A stretch of 64,000 nt of DNA from Rhizobium esperanzae (GCF_014197615.1 NZ_JACIFY010000008.1:180372-244371); one strand, 5' to 3'. Counted from the first letter of the stretch, positions 8,422 through 18,189 are shown. Notes: generated by a model not told the origin, from the letters alone. A program made the numbers and translations.

Positions 8422-9966
8422 ATGGCGTTCTTCGAAAGCATGCTGACGTTGCTCTTGGTGGCGATCGTCTTCCTGCAGTTCTCCAGGAAATTCCGCATCC
8501 CTTATCCCACCATGCTGGCGATCGCCGGCATCATCGTGGCAGCCGTACCCTGGGCGCCGGAGGTCGCGATCGATCCTCAGCTGGCGCTGGCACTGCTGAT
8601 CGCTCCGGTGCTGTTCGACGCCGCCTATGATCTTCCGCCGCGGACTTTGCGACGGAACTGGCTGCCGCTCTTCTCGCTCGCCGCCATCGCCGTGGTACTG
8701 ACCGCCGCAGCCGTCGCCGCCGTCGGCATGACCATGGCCGGCCTGCCGCTTGCAGTCGCCGTGGCGCTCGGCGCCATCGTCGCGCCGCCGGATGCAGCGG
8801 CAGCGACCGTCATGCTCGACCGGTTCAATCTACCGCGCCAGACCTATGTGATCCTGAAGGGCGAAAGCCTTCTCAATGATGCCGTCGCGCTGCTGATCTT
8901 CAGCGCCGCTGTGGCGGCCGCATCGAGCCCGGCCTTCTTCAGCGGCGCCCTGGCACAGCTTGCCCTTGCGGTGCCGGGCGGCCTCATCCTCGGTTATCTC
9001 CTCGGCCGCCTCTACATGGTCGTCGGCGTAAAGCTCGCCGGCACGCTCGGCGGCACCCTGCTTGAATTCGTAGCCACCTTCGGCACCTGGATCATCGCCG
9101 AGCGGCTTCATCTTTCGGCCATTCTCGCCATCGTCGTCTACGCCATGGTGATCGCCCGTTACATGCCCGAGCGGCAAACCGCCCGCCACCGCATCCATTC
9201 CTATTCAGTCTGGGAGGCCGCGGTTTTCCTGCTCAACGTGCTCGCCTTCCTGCTGATGGGCCTGCAGGTCCGCCAGATCGTCATCGAGCTCGACCCCGGC
9301 CGGCTGAACTACGCAATCACTTTGGCGACCGCGGTCTTCGTCACCGTCGTCGTCACCCGCCTGGCCTGGGTGCTCTTCTATAACCGTGTGATCACCTTTC
9401 TCGCCGAGCGCGGCTATACCAAGCAGGCCGTTCCCACCTTTGCGACCAGCCTGCTCGCCGGCTGGTGCGGCATGCGCGGCCTTGTCACGCTGGCGACCGC
9501 GCTCGCCCTGCCGATCGACTTCCCCGATCGCGACATCATCCTGCTCAGCGCCCTTGCCGTTGTTCTCGGCACGCTCATTGTCCAGGGTCTCACGCTCGGG
9601 CCGCTGATTCGTTTCCTGAAATTCGACCCCGACACCTCCCTGGAGCGCGATCTCACCAGGACCCGAGTCGCCTTGATCGACGCAGCACTGGCAGAACTCG
9701 CCGGCGGCGAGGACAAATCCACCCGCATCCTGCGCGAGGTCTATACCTCCGAGCGCGAGATCGCCGCCGACGGGAAACACCCGCGCGAAGTCAGCAGGCT
9801 CGACAGGCAGCGCCGCAGCGTCATCGCCGCCAAACGCCGTAAACTGGCAGCCATGCGCCATGCCGGCGAGATCGACGACGATGTTTTTCACATGCTGGAA
9901 CAGGAGCTCGATTGGGCCGAGCTTGCCGTCCTGCCGCCCGGCCGCGACGAGATCGTCGAGAGCTGA
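8422..9966 (+). CDS. CPA1-type Na+(K+)/H+ antiporter
   Basis: 514 residues from ATG 8422, which follows an excellent AGGAGGGG site; upstream in-frame starts add only a few residues. About 12 hydrophobic segments occupy residues 1-400. The CPA1 ion-site motif is visible as GAIVAPPDAAAATV (the Asp-Pro-type PPDA segment) and the second conserved acidic site as GESLLNDAVALLI (the ND pair). A ~100-residue cytoplasmic C-terminal tail is charged (SLERDLTRTRVALIDAALAE). It should exchange cytoplasmic Na+ or K+ for protons in pH and salt homeostasis. It stands alone between the MarR promoter and the RND pump. Confidence 0.93.
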   Translation: MAFFESMLTLLLVAIVFLQFSRKFRIPYPTMLAIAGIIVAAVPWAPEVAIDPQLALALLIAPVLFDAAYDLPPRTLRRNWLPLFSLAAIAVVLTAAAVAAVGMTMAGLPLAVAVALGAIVAPPDAAAATVMLDRFNLPRQTYVILKGESLLNDAVALLIFSAAVAAASSPAFFSGALAQLALAVPGGLILGYLLGRLYMVVGVKLAGTLGGTLLEFVATFGTWIIAERLHLSAILAIVVYAMVIARYMPERQTARHRIHSYSVWEAAVFLLNVLAFLLMGLQVRQIVIELDPGRLNYAITLATAVFVTVVVTRLAWVLFYNRVITFLAERGYTKQAVPTFATSLLAGWCGMRGLVTLATALALPIDFPDRDIILLSALAVVLGTLIVQGLTLGPLIRFLKFDPDTSLERDLTRTRVALIDAALAELAGGEDKSTRILREVYTSEREIAADGKHPREVSRLDRQRRSVIAAKRRKLAAMRHAGEIDDDVFHMLEQELDWAELAVLPPGRDEIVES

Positions 9967-10224
9967 CGTGCCCCATGAAGTTTGAACGGATTCTGCAACC
10001 GCAGCCAATTGGCATTTGCTATTTTTCGCCGCTGCCGTTTATATCCAGTTCCATAGCGTTACGATTTTTCCGATGTGCATTGCGTGCCGGCCTTCCTTTC
10101 CAAGGATTGGACACCGGGGGAAATCGCGGGGGCCGAGGCCTTCGTTCAAAGCAACGACCTGAATAGCATCACTTCATCTTAGCTTCGTCGGCAGTTGATC
10201 GGCCGTCGAGATTGGAGGGCCGGT

Positions 10225-11403
10225 ATGACTTACGTGCTTCGACAGATGTTGGCGCTTGGCTGCATCGCCACGTTCATGCCTCTGGCCGCGATGGCGCAGG
10301 GCGCGCCGTCCGCCCCTCCTCCCGTCACCGTCGCAAAACCGGTGGTGCGCGATGTCGTCGATAACGACGAATTCATCGGCCGGTTCCAACCGGTCGACGA
10401 AGTCTCCGTCCGCTCGCGCGTCGGCGGATATCTGCAGGAAGTTCATTTCGAGGACGGCGCCCTGGTCAAACAGGGCGACCTGCTCTTCGTCATCGACCAG
10501 CGGCCGTTCATCACCGCGCTCAACCAGGCAAAGGCCACGCTCGAAGCCTCGCAGTCCACCCTTGTCTTCGCCGATGCTCAGTACAAGCGCGCCCAGTCGC
10601 TCGCTTCGAGCGGCAGCCAATCCGCGCAGACGCTCGACGATCGCCGCCGCGAATTCGATTCCGCCCAGGCCAATGTCCGCGGCGCTCAGGCCGCCGCCGA
10701 TCGCGCCGCTCTAGACCTCGAATATACCGAGATCAAGGCACCGCTCAGCGGCCGTATCGACCGCCGCCTGCTCTCGACCGGCAATCTCGTGCAGGCCGAC
10801 CAGACGGTGCTCACCACGATCGTCTCCCTCGATCCGATCGATTTCTATTTCGACGTCGACGAGCGCCGCCTGCTGAATTTCGCCGACACCGCGCGCAAGC
10901 AGGGCAAGGACCTGCAGCTCGGCGGCGGTGGCGTCGATGTATCCGTCACGATTTCCGACCCCACCGCCAAACCTTTCATGGGAAAACTCGATTTCGCCGA
11001 GAACCGGGTCGACAATGAGAGCGGCACCATCCGCATCCGTGCCCGACTTGCAAATCCCGATCTCGTGCTGCAGCCGGGCCTGTTCGGCCGTGTGCAGGTC
11101 GCAGCTTCCAATACTTACAAGGCCATTCTCGTCCCGGACGAGGCGATCGGCTCGGACCAGAACGAACGCGTCGTTTATGTCGTCGATGCGCAAGGCAAGG
11201 TTTCGACCAAGCCGGTGCGACCCGGACCGCGGCTCTACGGCTATCGCGTCATCCGTGAAGGCCTCGACGGCAGCGAAACGATCATCGTCAACGGCCTGAT
11301 GCGGGCACGACCGGGTTCGACCATCACGCCTCAAATGAGCGAACTGCCGCAGGAGCGGCAGGACACCCCGCCCGAATCCGCAAACGCGGAGAGCGGACAA
11401 TGA
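10225..11403 (+). CDS. RND efflux periplasmic adaptor (MexE/AcrA family)
   Basis: 392 residues from ATG 10225, placed 6 bases after GGAGG. A signal peptide ends around MPLAAMAQG (about residue 26). Adaptor architecture follows: lipoyl half-motifs around VRSRVGGYLQEVHFEDGALV and IKAPLSGRIDRRLLSTGNLV flanking an alpha-helical hairpin, then beta-barrel and membrane-proximal domains. It lacks an obvious lipobox Cys, so attachment may be through the signal anchor or the pump itself. The stop overlaps the start of the pump gene as ATGA, so the two proteins are made together. Confidence 0.94.
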   Translation: MTYVLRQMLALGCIATFMPLAAMAQGAPSAPPPVTVAKPVVRDVVDNDEFIGRFQPVDEVSVRSRVGGYLQEVHFEDGALVKQGDLLFVIDQRPFITALNQAKATLEASQSTLVFADAQYKRAQSLASSGSQSAQTLDDRRREFDSAQANVRGAQAAADRAALDLEYTEIKAPLSGRIDRRLLSTGNLVQADQTVLTTIVSLDPIDFYFDVDERRLLNFADTARKQGKDLQLGGGGVDVSVTISDPTAKPFMGKLDFAENRVDNESGTIRIRARLANPDLVLQPGLFGRVQVAASNTYKAILVPDEAIGSDQNERVVYVVDAQGKVSTKPVRPGPRLYGYRVIREGLDGSETIIVNGLMRARPGSTITPQMSELPQERQDTPPESANAESGQ

Positions 11404-14400
11404 GATTCGCTCACTTTTTCGTGGACCGGCCGATCTTTGCGGCCGTCATCTCGATCCTCTTTCTCGTCGTCGGCGGCATCGCCTATACGCAGCTGCCGGT
11501 CTCGCAATATCCGGAGATCGCGCCGCCGACCATCGTCGTGCGCACCTCCTATCCGGGCGCCGACCCGCAGACCATCGCCGACACCGTTTCGACCCCGCTC
11601 GAACAGCAGATCAACGGCGTCGAAGACATGCTTTATATGTCGTCCTATTCCAGTGCCGACGGCGCCATGTCGCTGACGATCACCTTCAAGCTCGGCACCG
11701 ATCTCGACAAGGTGCAGGTGCTGGTCCAGAACCGCGTTTCCATCGCCCTTCCCCGTCTTCCCGAGGAGGTTCAGCGGCTCGGCGTCACCACCGACAAGAG
11801 CTCGCCCGACCTGATGATGGTGGTGCACCTCCTGTCGCCGTCGCACCGCTATGACCAGCTTTATGTCTCGAACTATGCCCGCAACCGCATCCGCGACGTG
11901 CTCGTGCGCCTCGATGGCGTCGGCGACGTGCAGATCTTCGGCGAGCGGCAGTATTCGATGCGCATCTGGCTGGATCCGGAAAAACTCTCCGCCTACGGCA
12001 TGACCTCGGATGACGTCGTCTCCGCCCTGAGAGACCAGAATGTCCAGGTCTCGGGCGGCAAGATCGGCGCGCCGCCGGTGACCGGCAGGAACGCCTTCGA
12101 ATATACGGTGCGAACGGACGGGCGCTTCTCCGATGCGCGCGAATTCCGCTATGTCATCGTCAAATCGACGGGAGCGGGCCGGCTGGTACAGTTGCAGGAT
12201 GTCGCCCGCATCGAACTCGGCGCGCAGGACTACGTCACCAACAGTTACCTCAACAACGACCCTGCAGTCGCTCTCGGCATTTTCGCCCGGCCGGGAACCA
12301 ACGCTCTCGATACGGCCCATCAGGTCCAGACGCTGATGAAGGATATCTCCCAGAGTTTCCCCGAGGGTCTGGAGTATCGCATCGTCTACGACACGACCGA
12401 ATTCATCTCGGATTCGATCGACGAGGTCTACAGAACCATCGCCGAAGCGGCCATCCTGGTGGCGATCGTCGTTCTTGTCTTCCTGCAATCCTGGCGGACC
12501 GCGATCATCCCGATCGTCGCCATCCCCGTCTCGCTGATCGGTACTTTCGCCATCCTGCTCGCCTTCGGTTTCTCGCTCAATATGCTCACCCTGTTCGGCC
12601 TGGTGCTTGCCATCGGCATCGTTGTCGACGACGCGATCGTGGTGGTGGAAAACGTCGAGCGCAATCTGGCGCGCGGCATGTCGCCGAAGCAGGCCTCCCA
12701 CGTGACGATGGATGAAGTCGGCACCGCCGTGGTGGCGATCTCGCTGGTGCTGATCGCGGTCTTCGTACCGACGGCCTTCATCCCCGGCATCTCGGGCCAG
12801 TTCTACAGGCAGTTCGCGGTGACGATCTCCGTCACGACAGCGATCTCGGCATTGAACTCTCTGACACTTTCGCCGGCACTTGCAGGCATATTGCTGAAAC
12901 CCCACGATCACGAGACCAAGCGCAAGAGCATCGCCTCACGCCTGGGGTCAGGCCTCGCAAACGGCTTCAACCGCGGCTTCGACCGGATGAGCTCGGGCTA
13001 TTCCTGGGTTGTCCGGCACCTTGTCAGAAGTTGGGTGGGCCTGACCTGCTCGATGCTCGCCTTTGCCGCCCTTCTCGGCGCAACCTGGTACATGAGCACC
13101 AGGGTTCCCTCGGGTTTCATCCCGACCATGGACCAGGGTTACGCGATCGTCGTGGTGCAGCTTCCCGACGGCGCCTCGCTTGCGCGGACCGATGCCGTCG
13201 TCAAACAGGTGGGCGACATCGCCCGAACCGTGCCCGGTGTCGGCAACGCCGTGCAGTTTGCCGGTTTCAGCGGGGCGACCTTCACCAATGCCTCGAATGC
13301 GGGCGTCGTCTTCGTTCCGTTCAAATCCTTCGCCGAACGCGAGGAAGGCGGAGAAAACGCCAACAAGATCATCGGCGAGCTCTTCGGCAAGCTGCAGAGT
13401 ATTCAGGAAGCCTTCATCATCGCCATCCCGCCGCCCTCCGTGCGCGGCGTGGGCAATTCCGGCGGCTTCAAGATGCAGATCTCCGACCTTGAAAACCCCG
13501 ATATGACACGCGTGCTCGGCCTTGCCCGCCAGATGATGGGAGCGGCGGCAACGACCGAAGGGCTGACCGGCGTCTTTACGACATTCTCCGATGCCAGCCC
13601 GCAATATTTCCTGTCGATCGACCGCGACAAGGCACGCTTCCTGAACGTGCCGATCCCCAATATCTTCAATGCACTTTCGATCAATCTCGGCGTCGCCTAC
13701 GTGAACGATTTCAACGCGTTCGGCCGCGTTTACCAGGTTCGCGCCCAGGCCGACCGGCAATACCGCATGGACAGGGAGGACATCCTTGCGCTGAAGGTAC
13801 GCTCGGCGACCGGGGCGCTGGTGCCTCTCGGCACTCTGATGGACATTCAGGATTCCAGCGGCCCGGCCCTTGTTCAGCGCTACAACATGTATGTCTCGGT
13901 GCCGCTTCAGGGCAATCCGACCCCGGGGACATCAACGGGCGACGCCATCAAGAAGATGGAAGCGCTGGCGGCCAAGATCCTGCCGCCGGGGACAACCTTC
14001 GAATGGACGGAACTCGCCTACCAGGAGACCCATACCGGCAACACCGCCGTCTACATCTTCGCCCTGTCCGTCATTTTCGTCTTCCTGGCGCTGGCGGCCC
14101 AATATGAAAGCTGGGTTCTGCCGCTGGCGATCATTCTCATCGTCCCGCTTGCCGTGCTCGCCGCACTGATCGGGGTCTCGCTGAGAGGCATGGACAACAA
14201 CGTCCTGACGCAGATCGGTCTGATCGTCCTGATCGGTCTTGCGGCCAAAAACGCCATCCTGATCGTCGAGTTCGCCAGACAGGCGGAAGAGGAAGGCAAG
14301 TCGCCGGTGGAGGCCGCCATCGAGGCCAGCCACCTTCGCCTGCGCCCGATCCTGATGACGGCATTCGCCTTCATCTTCGGTGTTCTGCCGCTCGCCATCG

Positions 14401-14585
14401 CCACCGGCCCCGGCGCCGAAATGCGTCAATCGCTCGGCACCGCTGTGTTTTCGGGCATGCTCGGTGTGACGATCTTCGGCCTGTTCCTGACGCCGGTGTT
14501 CTACGTCGTGCTGCGCGGCTGGCGCCGCAAGCAGCCGGTTGAAAAGACGGTCGAGGCTGCACCAGTCGAGAGAGAAACGGTTTAA
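11400..14585 (+). CDS. RND multidrug efflux pump inner-membrane transporter (AcrB/MexF family)
   Basis: 1061 residues, the normal HAE1-RND length, with TM1 at the extreme N-terminus (FFVDRPIFAAVISILFLVV). TM4 carries the proton-relay pair of aspartates in GIVVDDAIVVVENVERN, and TM10 the conserved Lys in IGLAAKNAILIVEFAR. Two large periplasmic porter loops lie between TM1-2 and TM7-8. It should export drugs or plant toxins with the adaptor encoded just upstream; no outer-membrane factor gene follows, so TolC or another channel must be supplied elsewhere. The convergent phosphatase gene begins 6 bp after its stop. Confidence 0.96.
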   Translation: MRFAHFFVDRPIFAAVISILFLVVGGIAYTQLPVSQYPEIAPPTIVVRTSYPGADPQTIADTVSTPLEQQINGVEDMLYMSSYSSADGAMSLTITFKLGTDLDKVQVLVQNRVSIALPRLPEEVQRLGVTTDKSSPDLMMVVHLLSPSHRYDQLYVSNYARNRIRDVLVRLDGVGDVQIFGERQYSMRIWLDPEKLSAYGMTSDDVVSALRDQNVQVSGGKIGAPPVTGRNAFEYTVRTDGRFSDAREFRYVIVKSTGAGRLVQLQDVARIELGAQDYVTNSYLNNDPAVALGIFARPGTNALDTAHQVQTLMKDISQSFPEGLEYRIVYDTTEFISDSIDEVYRTIAEAAILVAIVVLVFLQSWRTAIIPIVAIPVSLIGTFAILLAFGFSLNMLTLFGLVLAIGIVVDDAIVVVENVERNLARGMSPKQASHVTMDEVGTAVVAISLVLIAVFVPTAFIPGISGQFYRQFAVTISVTTAISALNSLTLSPALAGILLKPHDHETKRKSIASRLGSGLANGFNRGFDRMSSGYSWVVRHLVRSWVGLTCSMLAFAALLGATWYMSTRVPSGFIPTMDQGYAIVVVQLPDGASLARTDAVVKQVGDIARTVPGVGNAVQFAGFSGATFTNASNAGVVFVPFKSFAEREEGGENANKIIGELFGKLQSIQEAFIIAIPPPSVRGVGNSGGFKMQISDLENPDMTRVLGLARQMMGAAATTEGLTGVFTTFSDASPQYFLSIDRDKARFLNVPIPNIFNALSINLGVAYVNDFNAFGRVYQVRAQADRQYRMDREDILALKVRSATGALVPLGTLMDIQDSSGPALVQRYNMYVSVPLQGNPTPGTSTGDAIKKMEALAAKILPPGTTFEWTELAYQETHTGNTAVYIFALSVIFVFLALAAQYESWVLPLAIILIVPLAVLAALIGVSLRGMDNNVLTQIGLIVLIGLAAKNAILIVEFARQAEEEGKSPVEAAIEASHLRLRPILMTAFAFIFGVLPLAIATGPGAEMRQSLGTAVFSGMLGVTIFGLFLTPVFYVVLRGWRRKQPVEKTVEAAPVERETV

Positions 14586-14591
14586 GACGGG

Positions 14592-15371
14592 TCAGGTGGA
14601 AAACAGATGCACCTGACCCTGCCACAGACGGGCGACGGTGAGTTTGCCGCTGCGAAAAGCGCGTGTGTCGAGATTGAGACGCCGGGGCCGAATGTCCGGC
14701 GCGTCGTTCGGAGTATGACCATGCACGACGAGTTTCGGCAGCGGCACCCGGCTTTCCAGGAAACGGTGGCGGATGAGCACCAGATCCTCGTCGGCCTGCT
14801 CCGCAAGCGGCCGTGCCGGATCGATGCCGGCATGCACGAACAATACGCTCGGCGTATCCAGCATGACGGGCATCGTCCGCATGAAATCGACATGCGTGTG
14901 CGGCAGAGAATGACGGATGAAGGCATCGAGCTGGACGCCGGAAGGAAAGACCAGCGGCAGATGCTCCGGATCGAGGCCGTAGGATTTAAGCGACGGCACC
15001 GACCCCATCCGCATCCAGTCGTCATAGGACGCCCAGCCATCGATATAGTCGAGCATGGCGATCTCATGATTGCCGGCCAGACAGATGCGGTCGAAACCAT
15101 CAGGCAGCGGCTCCATCAGGTGGCCGATGACCTGCGCAGATTGTGGGCCGCGGTCGATATAGTCGCCGAGCGTCACGATCAGCTTGCGCCCCGGCAGCCG
15201 CGCGCCATCGCGCAGGATCGCCTCCTCGGCTTTCACAAGCAGGTCGTAGCGGCCGTGAATGTCGCCGATCGCGTAGGTGGGAATTGCGGCAATATCCAGC
15301 GTCAGACGTGGTCTCTGCTGGCGTGCCATTTTCCAAACCTCGCTTTTGCGCGCAAGGGAGTCGCTCATCAT
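14592..15371 (-). CDS. PPP-family metallophosphoesterase (serine/threonine phosphatase-like)
   Basis: 259 residues carrying the metal-binding motifs of the PPP family in order: GDIHGR (about residue 37), GDYIDRGP (about 70), GNHE (about 100), and then VHAGID and VVHGHTP in the C-terminal half. These supply the Asp, His and Asn ligands of the two-metal site. Bacterial relatives dephosphorylate phosphoproteins or diadenosine tetraphosphate; which applies here cannot be decided from sequence. Start 15371 (MMSDSL) is the longest. ATG 15329 (MARQQRP), preceded by GCGAGG, is a good alternative that still keeps every motif. Confidence 0.9.
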   Translation of the reverse strand: MMSDSLARKSEVWKMARQQRPRLTLDIAAIPTYAIGDIHGRYDLLVKAEEAILRDGARLPGRKLIVTLGDYIDRGPQSAQVIGHLMEPLPDGFDRICLAGNHEIAMLDYIDGWASYDDWMRMGSVPSLKSYGLDPEHLPLVFPSGVQLDAFIRHSLPHTHVDFMRTMPVMLDTPSVLFVHAGIDPARPLAEQADEDLVLIRHRFLESRVPLPKLVVHGHTPNDAPDIRPRRLNLDTRAFRSGKLTVARLWQGQVHLFST

Positions 15372-15531
15372 GTTTCTCGATCAAGAAAGCCCCAGCTGAC
15401 CGTAAATAGCGCGGCGGACAAGGCGATCAAGCTGGTAGGAAAATTCAAACCATTCGGTTTTTGTAGAAAAACCGGCCTTATCATGCGTGGGGGAATCCCT
15501 CACTCCTGTAGCCATCGAGGAAGAGTGACCG

Positions 15532-16656
15532 ATGGGAACGGTATCGCAGTTTCAAGATAACCTCAGGCCTCCCGCGCACCGCATCGAAAGCGAAGAAGAG
15601 GCGATATCCACGGCCCGCAACCTCGCCGCCGCATTCCGGCATCAGGCGAGCGAACGCGATATCAACCGCATCCTGCCGCATGCCGAGCTGGACGCGCTGT
15701 CGATATCGGGGCTGACGGCGATCACCGTTCCGCCCGACTATGACGGGCTCGATATGTCGAATGCCCTGCTCGCCGAAATCGTTGCAATCATTGCCGAGGG
15801 CGACGCCTCGATCGGCGAAGCGCTGGAAAGCCATTTTTGCGTACTGGAGACGCTGCGCACCCAGGCGACCGAGGATCTGCAGGCATCGCTGTTTGCCCGC
15901 GTGCTGCAAGGCGACCGTTTCGCGGGCGCCATTTTCGCCGACGGCACCGAACTGACGGCCGAAGGCCCGGGCTATCGCCTGAGCGGGCGCACGCGGCAGG
16001 CGCCCGGCCTTCTCTTCGCCGACTGGATCGCCGCTGCCGCCACCGTGCCGCCCAGCCGTTCGGTGACGCTCTACCTCGCAAGCGGCGGCGAAGGCGTACA
16101 GGTGGTCGACGATTGGGATGGCTTCGGTCAGCGCACCAATGGATCGGCGACGGCGATCGTCGGCACGCTTCATGTGAATGCCGACACCGTTGCGCCCGCC
16201 CCCTCCTCCGGATCTTCGACCGGCATCTCGCTGGGCCTGCTGCTGAAGGCCGGTGTCAGCCTGGGCATTGCGCGGGCCGCCTGGACCGACCTTACGGCTG
16301 CGGTCGGCGACAGCGCCGACATCCTTCCCCGGCTGGGAGAACGCGCCCTTCGTATCGAAACGGCAGCAGCGGCCTTGGAACGGGCAGGCCGCAAACTCGA
16401 TATCGCCCAGGTCAATCCTGTGGAGGCCGCGATGGCGGACGCGCATTTCTCCGCCTCGGCGGCCGCCATTCTGGCCGGGGAAACGGCGCTCGACACGGCA
16501 AACGCACTGTTCGAACTGGCGGGGGTAACATCGGCCGGGATCGGGCTCAATCTCGACCGGCATTGGCGCAACGCTCGTATTCACGCGCTCTCGCTACCGC
16601 GGGATAGGCTGTTGCGCGCCGCAGGCGAATATAGCTCGAAACTCGGCGGCGCCTAA
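15532..16656 (+). CDS. SfnB/DszC-like flavin-dependent acyl-CoA-dehydrogenase-fold oxidoreductase
   Basis: 374 residues with an acyl-CoA dehydrogenase fold: an alpha-helical N-domain (RDINRILPHAELDALSISG, then ITVPPDYDGLDMSNALLAEI), a central beta domain and a C-terminal helical domain. The central segment VVDDWDGFGQRTNGSAT closely resembles the DDW-FGQR signature of SfnB/DszC monooxygenases, which release sulfite from organosulfur compounds using reduced flavin. It is slightly shorter than usual SfnB proteins. It converges on an Rrf2 regulator, a family that often controls sulfur metabolism. The TAA stop (16654-16656) is the first triplet of a RIME-like repeat. The substrate is unknown. Confidence 0.82.
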   Translation: MGTVSQFQDNLRPPAHRIESEEEAISTARNLAAAFRHQASERDINRILPHAELDALSISGLTAITVPPDYDGLDMSNALLAEIVAIIAEGDASIGEALESHFCVLETLRTQATEDLQASLFARVLQGDRFAGAIFADGTELTAEGPGYRLSGRTRQAPGLLFADWIAAAATVPPSRSVTLYLASGGEGVQVVDDWDGFGQRTNGSATAIVGTLHVNADTVAPAPSSGSSTGISLGLLLKAGVSLGIARAAWTDLTAAVGDSADILPRLGERALRIETAAAALERAGRKLDIAQVNPVEAAMADAHFSASAAAILAGETALDTANALFELAGVTSAGIGLNLDRHWRNARIHALSLPRDRLLRAAGEYSSKLGGA

Positions 16657-16758
16657 AGCGCGTCGCGATCTTTCGGATTCGCTCCTCTCGCTTTAGGTGT
16701 TTGTTTTACGCTTGTCGTTATCGCAAAACCGCCGCACACTTTTGCGCGACATGCTCTA
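16654..16758 (-). repeat. RIME-like rhizobial intergenic repeat, copy B
   Basis: This ~105-bp element is the reverse complement of copy A at 2056-2162: it begins taaagcgcgtcgcgatcttt and ends gcgcgacatgctcta. It fills essentially the whole gap between two convergent genes: its first three bases are the stop codon of the SfnB-like gene, and its last base lies 2 bp from the Rrf2 stop codon. Confidence 0.82.
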
Positions 16759-16760
16759 AT

Positions 16761-17225
16761 TCAGCTGGCGGCGGAGACCGGGAATTCTTCCTTGTCGCCG
16801 TCGATGCGGCCGCCATCGGAAACGAATTGTTCGAGGCTCATATTGTCGAGAATGGCGGCGATCGCATCCCGGACATCGGTCATCGAGCGCCGCACCTGAC
16901 AGGTTTCCGGATCGGCACAGTCGTCGCAGGCCTCGTAAGCCGTACGGCTGGCGCAGCGGATCGGTGCCAACGGACCGTCCAATGTGCGGATGACGTGACC
17001 GATGCGGATTTCCGAGGCCGGCCGCGACAGCGAATAGCCGCCGCCCGGCCCCTTCTTCGAGCGCAGGATGCCGACATTGCGCAGTTCGAGCAGGATCGTA
17101 TCGAGGAATTTTTTCGGGATATTGTTGCGGCTCGCGATGTCGTTGATGAAGGCGGTCTCGCCAGGCGCCAGCCGCGCCAGATCGACCAGCGCCTTCAGCC
17201 CGTATTTTCCCTTTTTCGTCAGCAT
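16761..17225 (-). CDS. Rrf2 family transcriptional regulator
   Basis: 154 residues from ATG 17225 (MLTKKGKYGLKALVDLA), the standard Rrf2 start; the longer frame to 17297 adds an unrelated hydrophobic stretch. The winged helix covers residues 1-75 (IASRNNIPKKFLDTILLEL, then GILRSKKGPGGGYSL). A four-Cys segment follows (IRCASR, EACDDCADPETCQVR), which could bind an iron-sulfur cluster or sense thiols as in IscR, NsrR or CymR; the spacing is not the IscR spacing. Convergence with an SfnB-like gene hints at sulfur-related control. A palindrome at 17308-17324 could be its autoregulatory operator. Confidence 0.92.
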   Translation of the reverse strand: MLTKKGKYGLKALVDLARLAPGETAFINDIASRNNIPKKFLDTILLELRNVGILRSKKGPGGGYSLSRPASEIRIGHVIRTLDGPLAPIRCASRTAYEACDDCADPETCQVRRSMTDVRDAIAAILDNMSLEQFVSDGGRIDGDKEEFPVSAAS

Positions 17226-17307
17226 CGTCGTCGCCTTGTAGAAATCGCAGTATTTACCCTGCCAATAGCAGGCAAATAGCGTCAAAAGCGTGAACATACA
17301 ACAAAAT

Positions 17308-17324
17308 AGCTATTATTTATAGCT
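17308..17324. promoter_or_regulatory. Candidate Rrf2 operator
   Basis: AGCTAT-tattt-ATAGCT is a perfect inverted repeat (6-bp arms, 5-bp spacer) 83 bp upstream of the Rrf2 start, in an AT-rich stretch between the Rrf2 and SDR genes. Assignment is by position. Confidence 0.42.
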
Positions 17325-17400
17325 TATCTCGGCAACGTCCACAGGACTGCGGCAGCCTTGAGAAGGATCAGCCTGCCGCGCCCTTTGACGGCAATCTCGC

Positions 17401-18189
17401 TCAGATCGTCTTCAGCATGCCGCCGTCGACGAAATAGGTCGAGCCGATGCAATAACTCGCGCGCTCCGAACTCAGGAAGACGAAGACGTTTGCCAGCTCC
17501 TCCGGCGTACCGAAGCGTTTGGAAGCGGCGTGCTCGTTGGCGACGCTCTGCAGGTAGCCCTCCCAGTTGCCGCCGGTTTCGGCCGTCAATTGCTTGGCGG
17601 TCTTGATCCAGTCGGGCGTCAGGATCAGGCCGGCATTGACGCAGTTGACGCGGATATTGTCCCTGATGAGCTCGGTCGAGAGCGTCTTCGAAAACATCAT
17701 CAGCGCCGACTTGCTGACATTGTAGATCGGCTCGTACCAGAGCGGCTGGACCGCGCAGATCGAGGCATTGTGCAGGATCACGCCGCCGCCGCGTTGCTTC
17801 ATCTGCGGTGCGATGCCGCGCGCCAGCCGTACGGCGGCCATCACATGCAGCTCCCAATAGGCCTGCCACTTCTCGTCTGGGGCCTCCATCACCGTCTCGT
17901 TCGAGCCGGTGCCGGCATTGTTGATGAGGATATCGGCGCCGCCTCTTTCAGCCGCCGCAGCAATGATCGCCTCGGTTCCGGCAACGGTCGCCACATCGGC
18001 GGCGACAGCGGCGGCACTGACCCCATATTTCTCGGCGATACGGGCAGCCTCTGCTTCCAGCCGTTCGCCGCCGCGTGCCGCCAACACAAGATTGGCGCCC
18101 TCAGCCGCCAGCCCCTCGGCGATTGCCAGCCCAATGCCGACCGACGCACCTGTTATGACGGCGATCTTTCCCTTCAATCCGAGATCCAT
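17401..18189 (-). CDS. SDR family oxidoreductase
   Basis: 262 residues of a classical short-chain dehydrogenase. The cofactor motif is TGASVGIGLA (about residue 14), NNAGTG lies near residue 93, a catalytic Ser region is around HNASICAV and the Tyr-Lys pair is YNVSKSA near residue 160. The C-terminus (YCIGSTYFVDGGML) matches enzymes that end with the DGG motif. ATG 18189 is preceded by GGAGGAAG. The substrate cannot be read from sequence. The divergent neighbour at 18330 is a TIM-barrel sugar isomerase, so a carbohydrate substrate is possible. The gap of 140 bp between them holds the shared promoters. Confidence 0.92.
   Translation of the reverse strand: MDLGLKGKIAVITGASVGIGLAIAEGLAAEGANLVLAARGGERLEAEAARIAEKYGVSAAAVAADVATVAGTEAIIAAAAERGGADILINNAGTGSNETVMEAPDEKWQAYWELHVMAAVRLARGIAPQMKQRGGGVILHNASICAVQPLWYEPIYNVSKSALMMFSKTLSTELIRDNIRVNCVNAGLILTPDWIKTAKQLTAETGGNWEGYLQSVANEHAASKRFGTPEELANVFVFLSSERASYCIGSTYFVDGGMLKTI

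Noticed and set aside
11331..12911. 526-residue open frame antisense to the RND pump gene
   Set aside because: It lies wholly opposite a gene with strong family motifs; its translation is low-complexity, rich in Asp, Arg and His, as expected from codon bias in the opposite frame.
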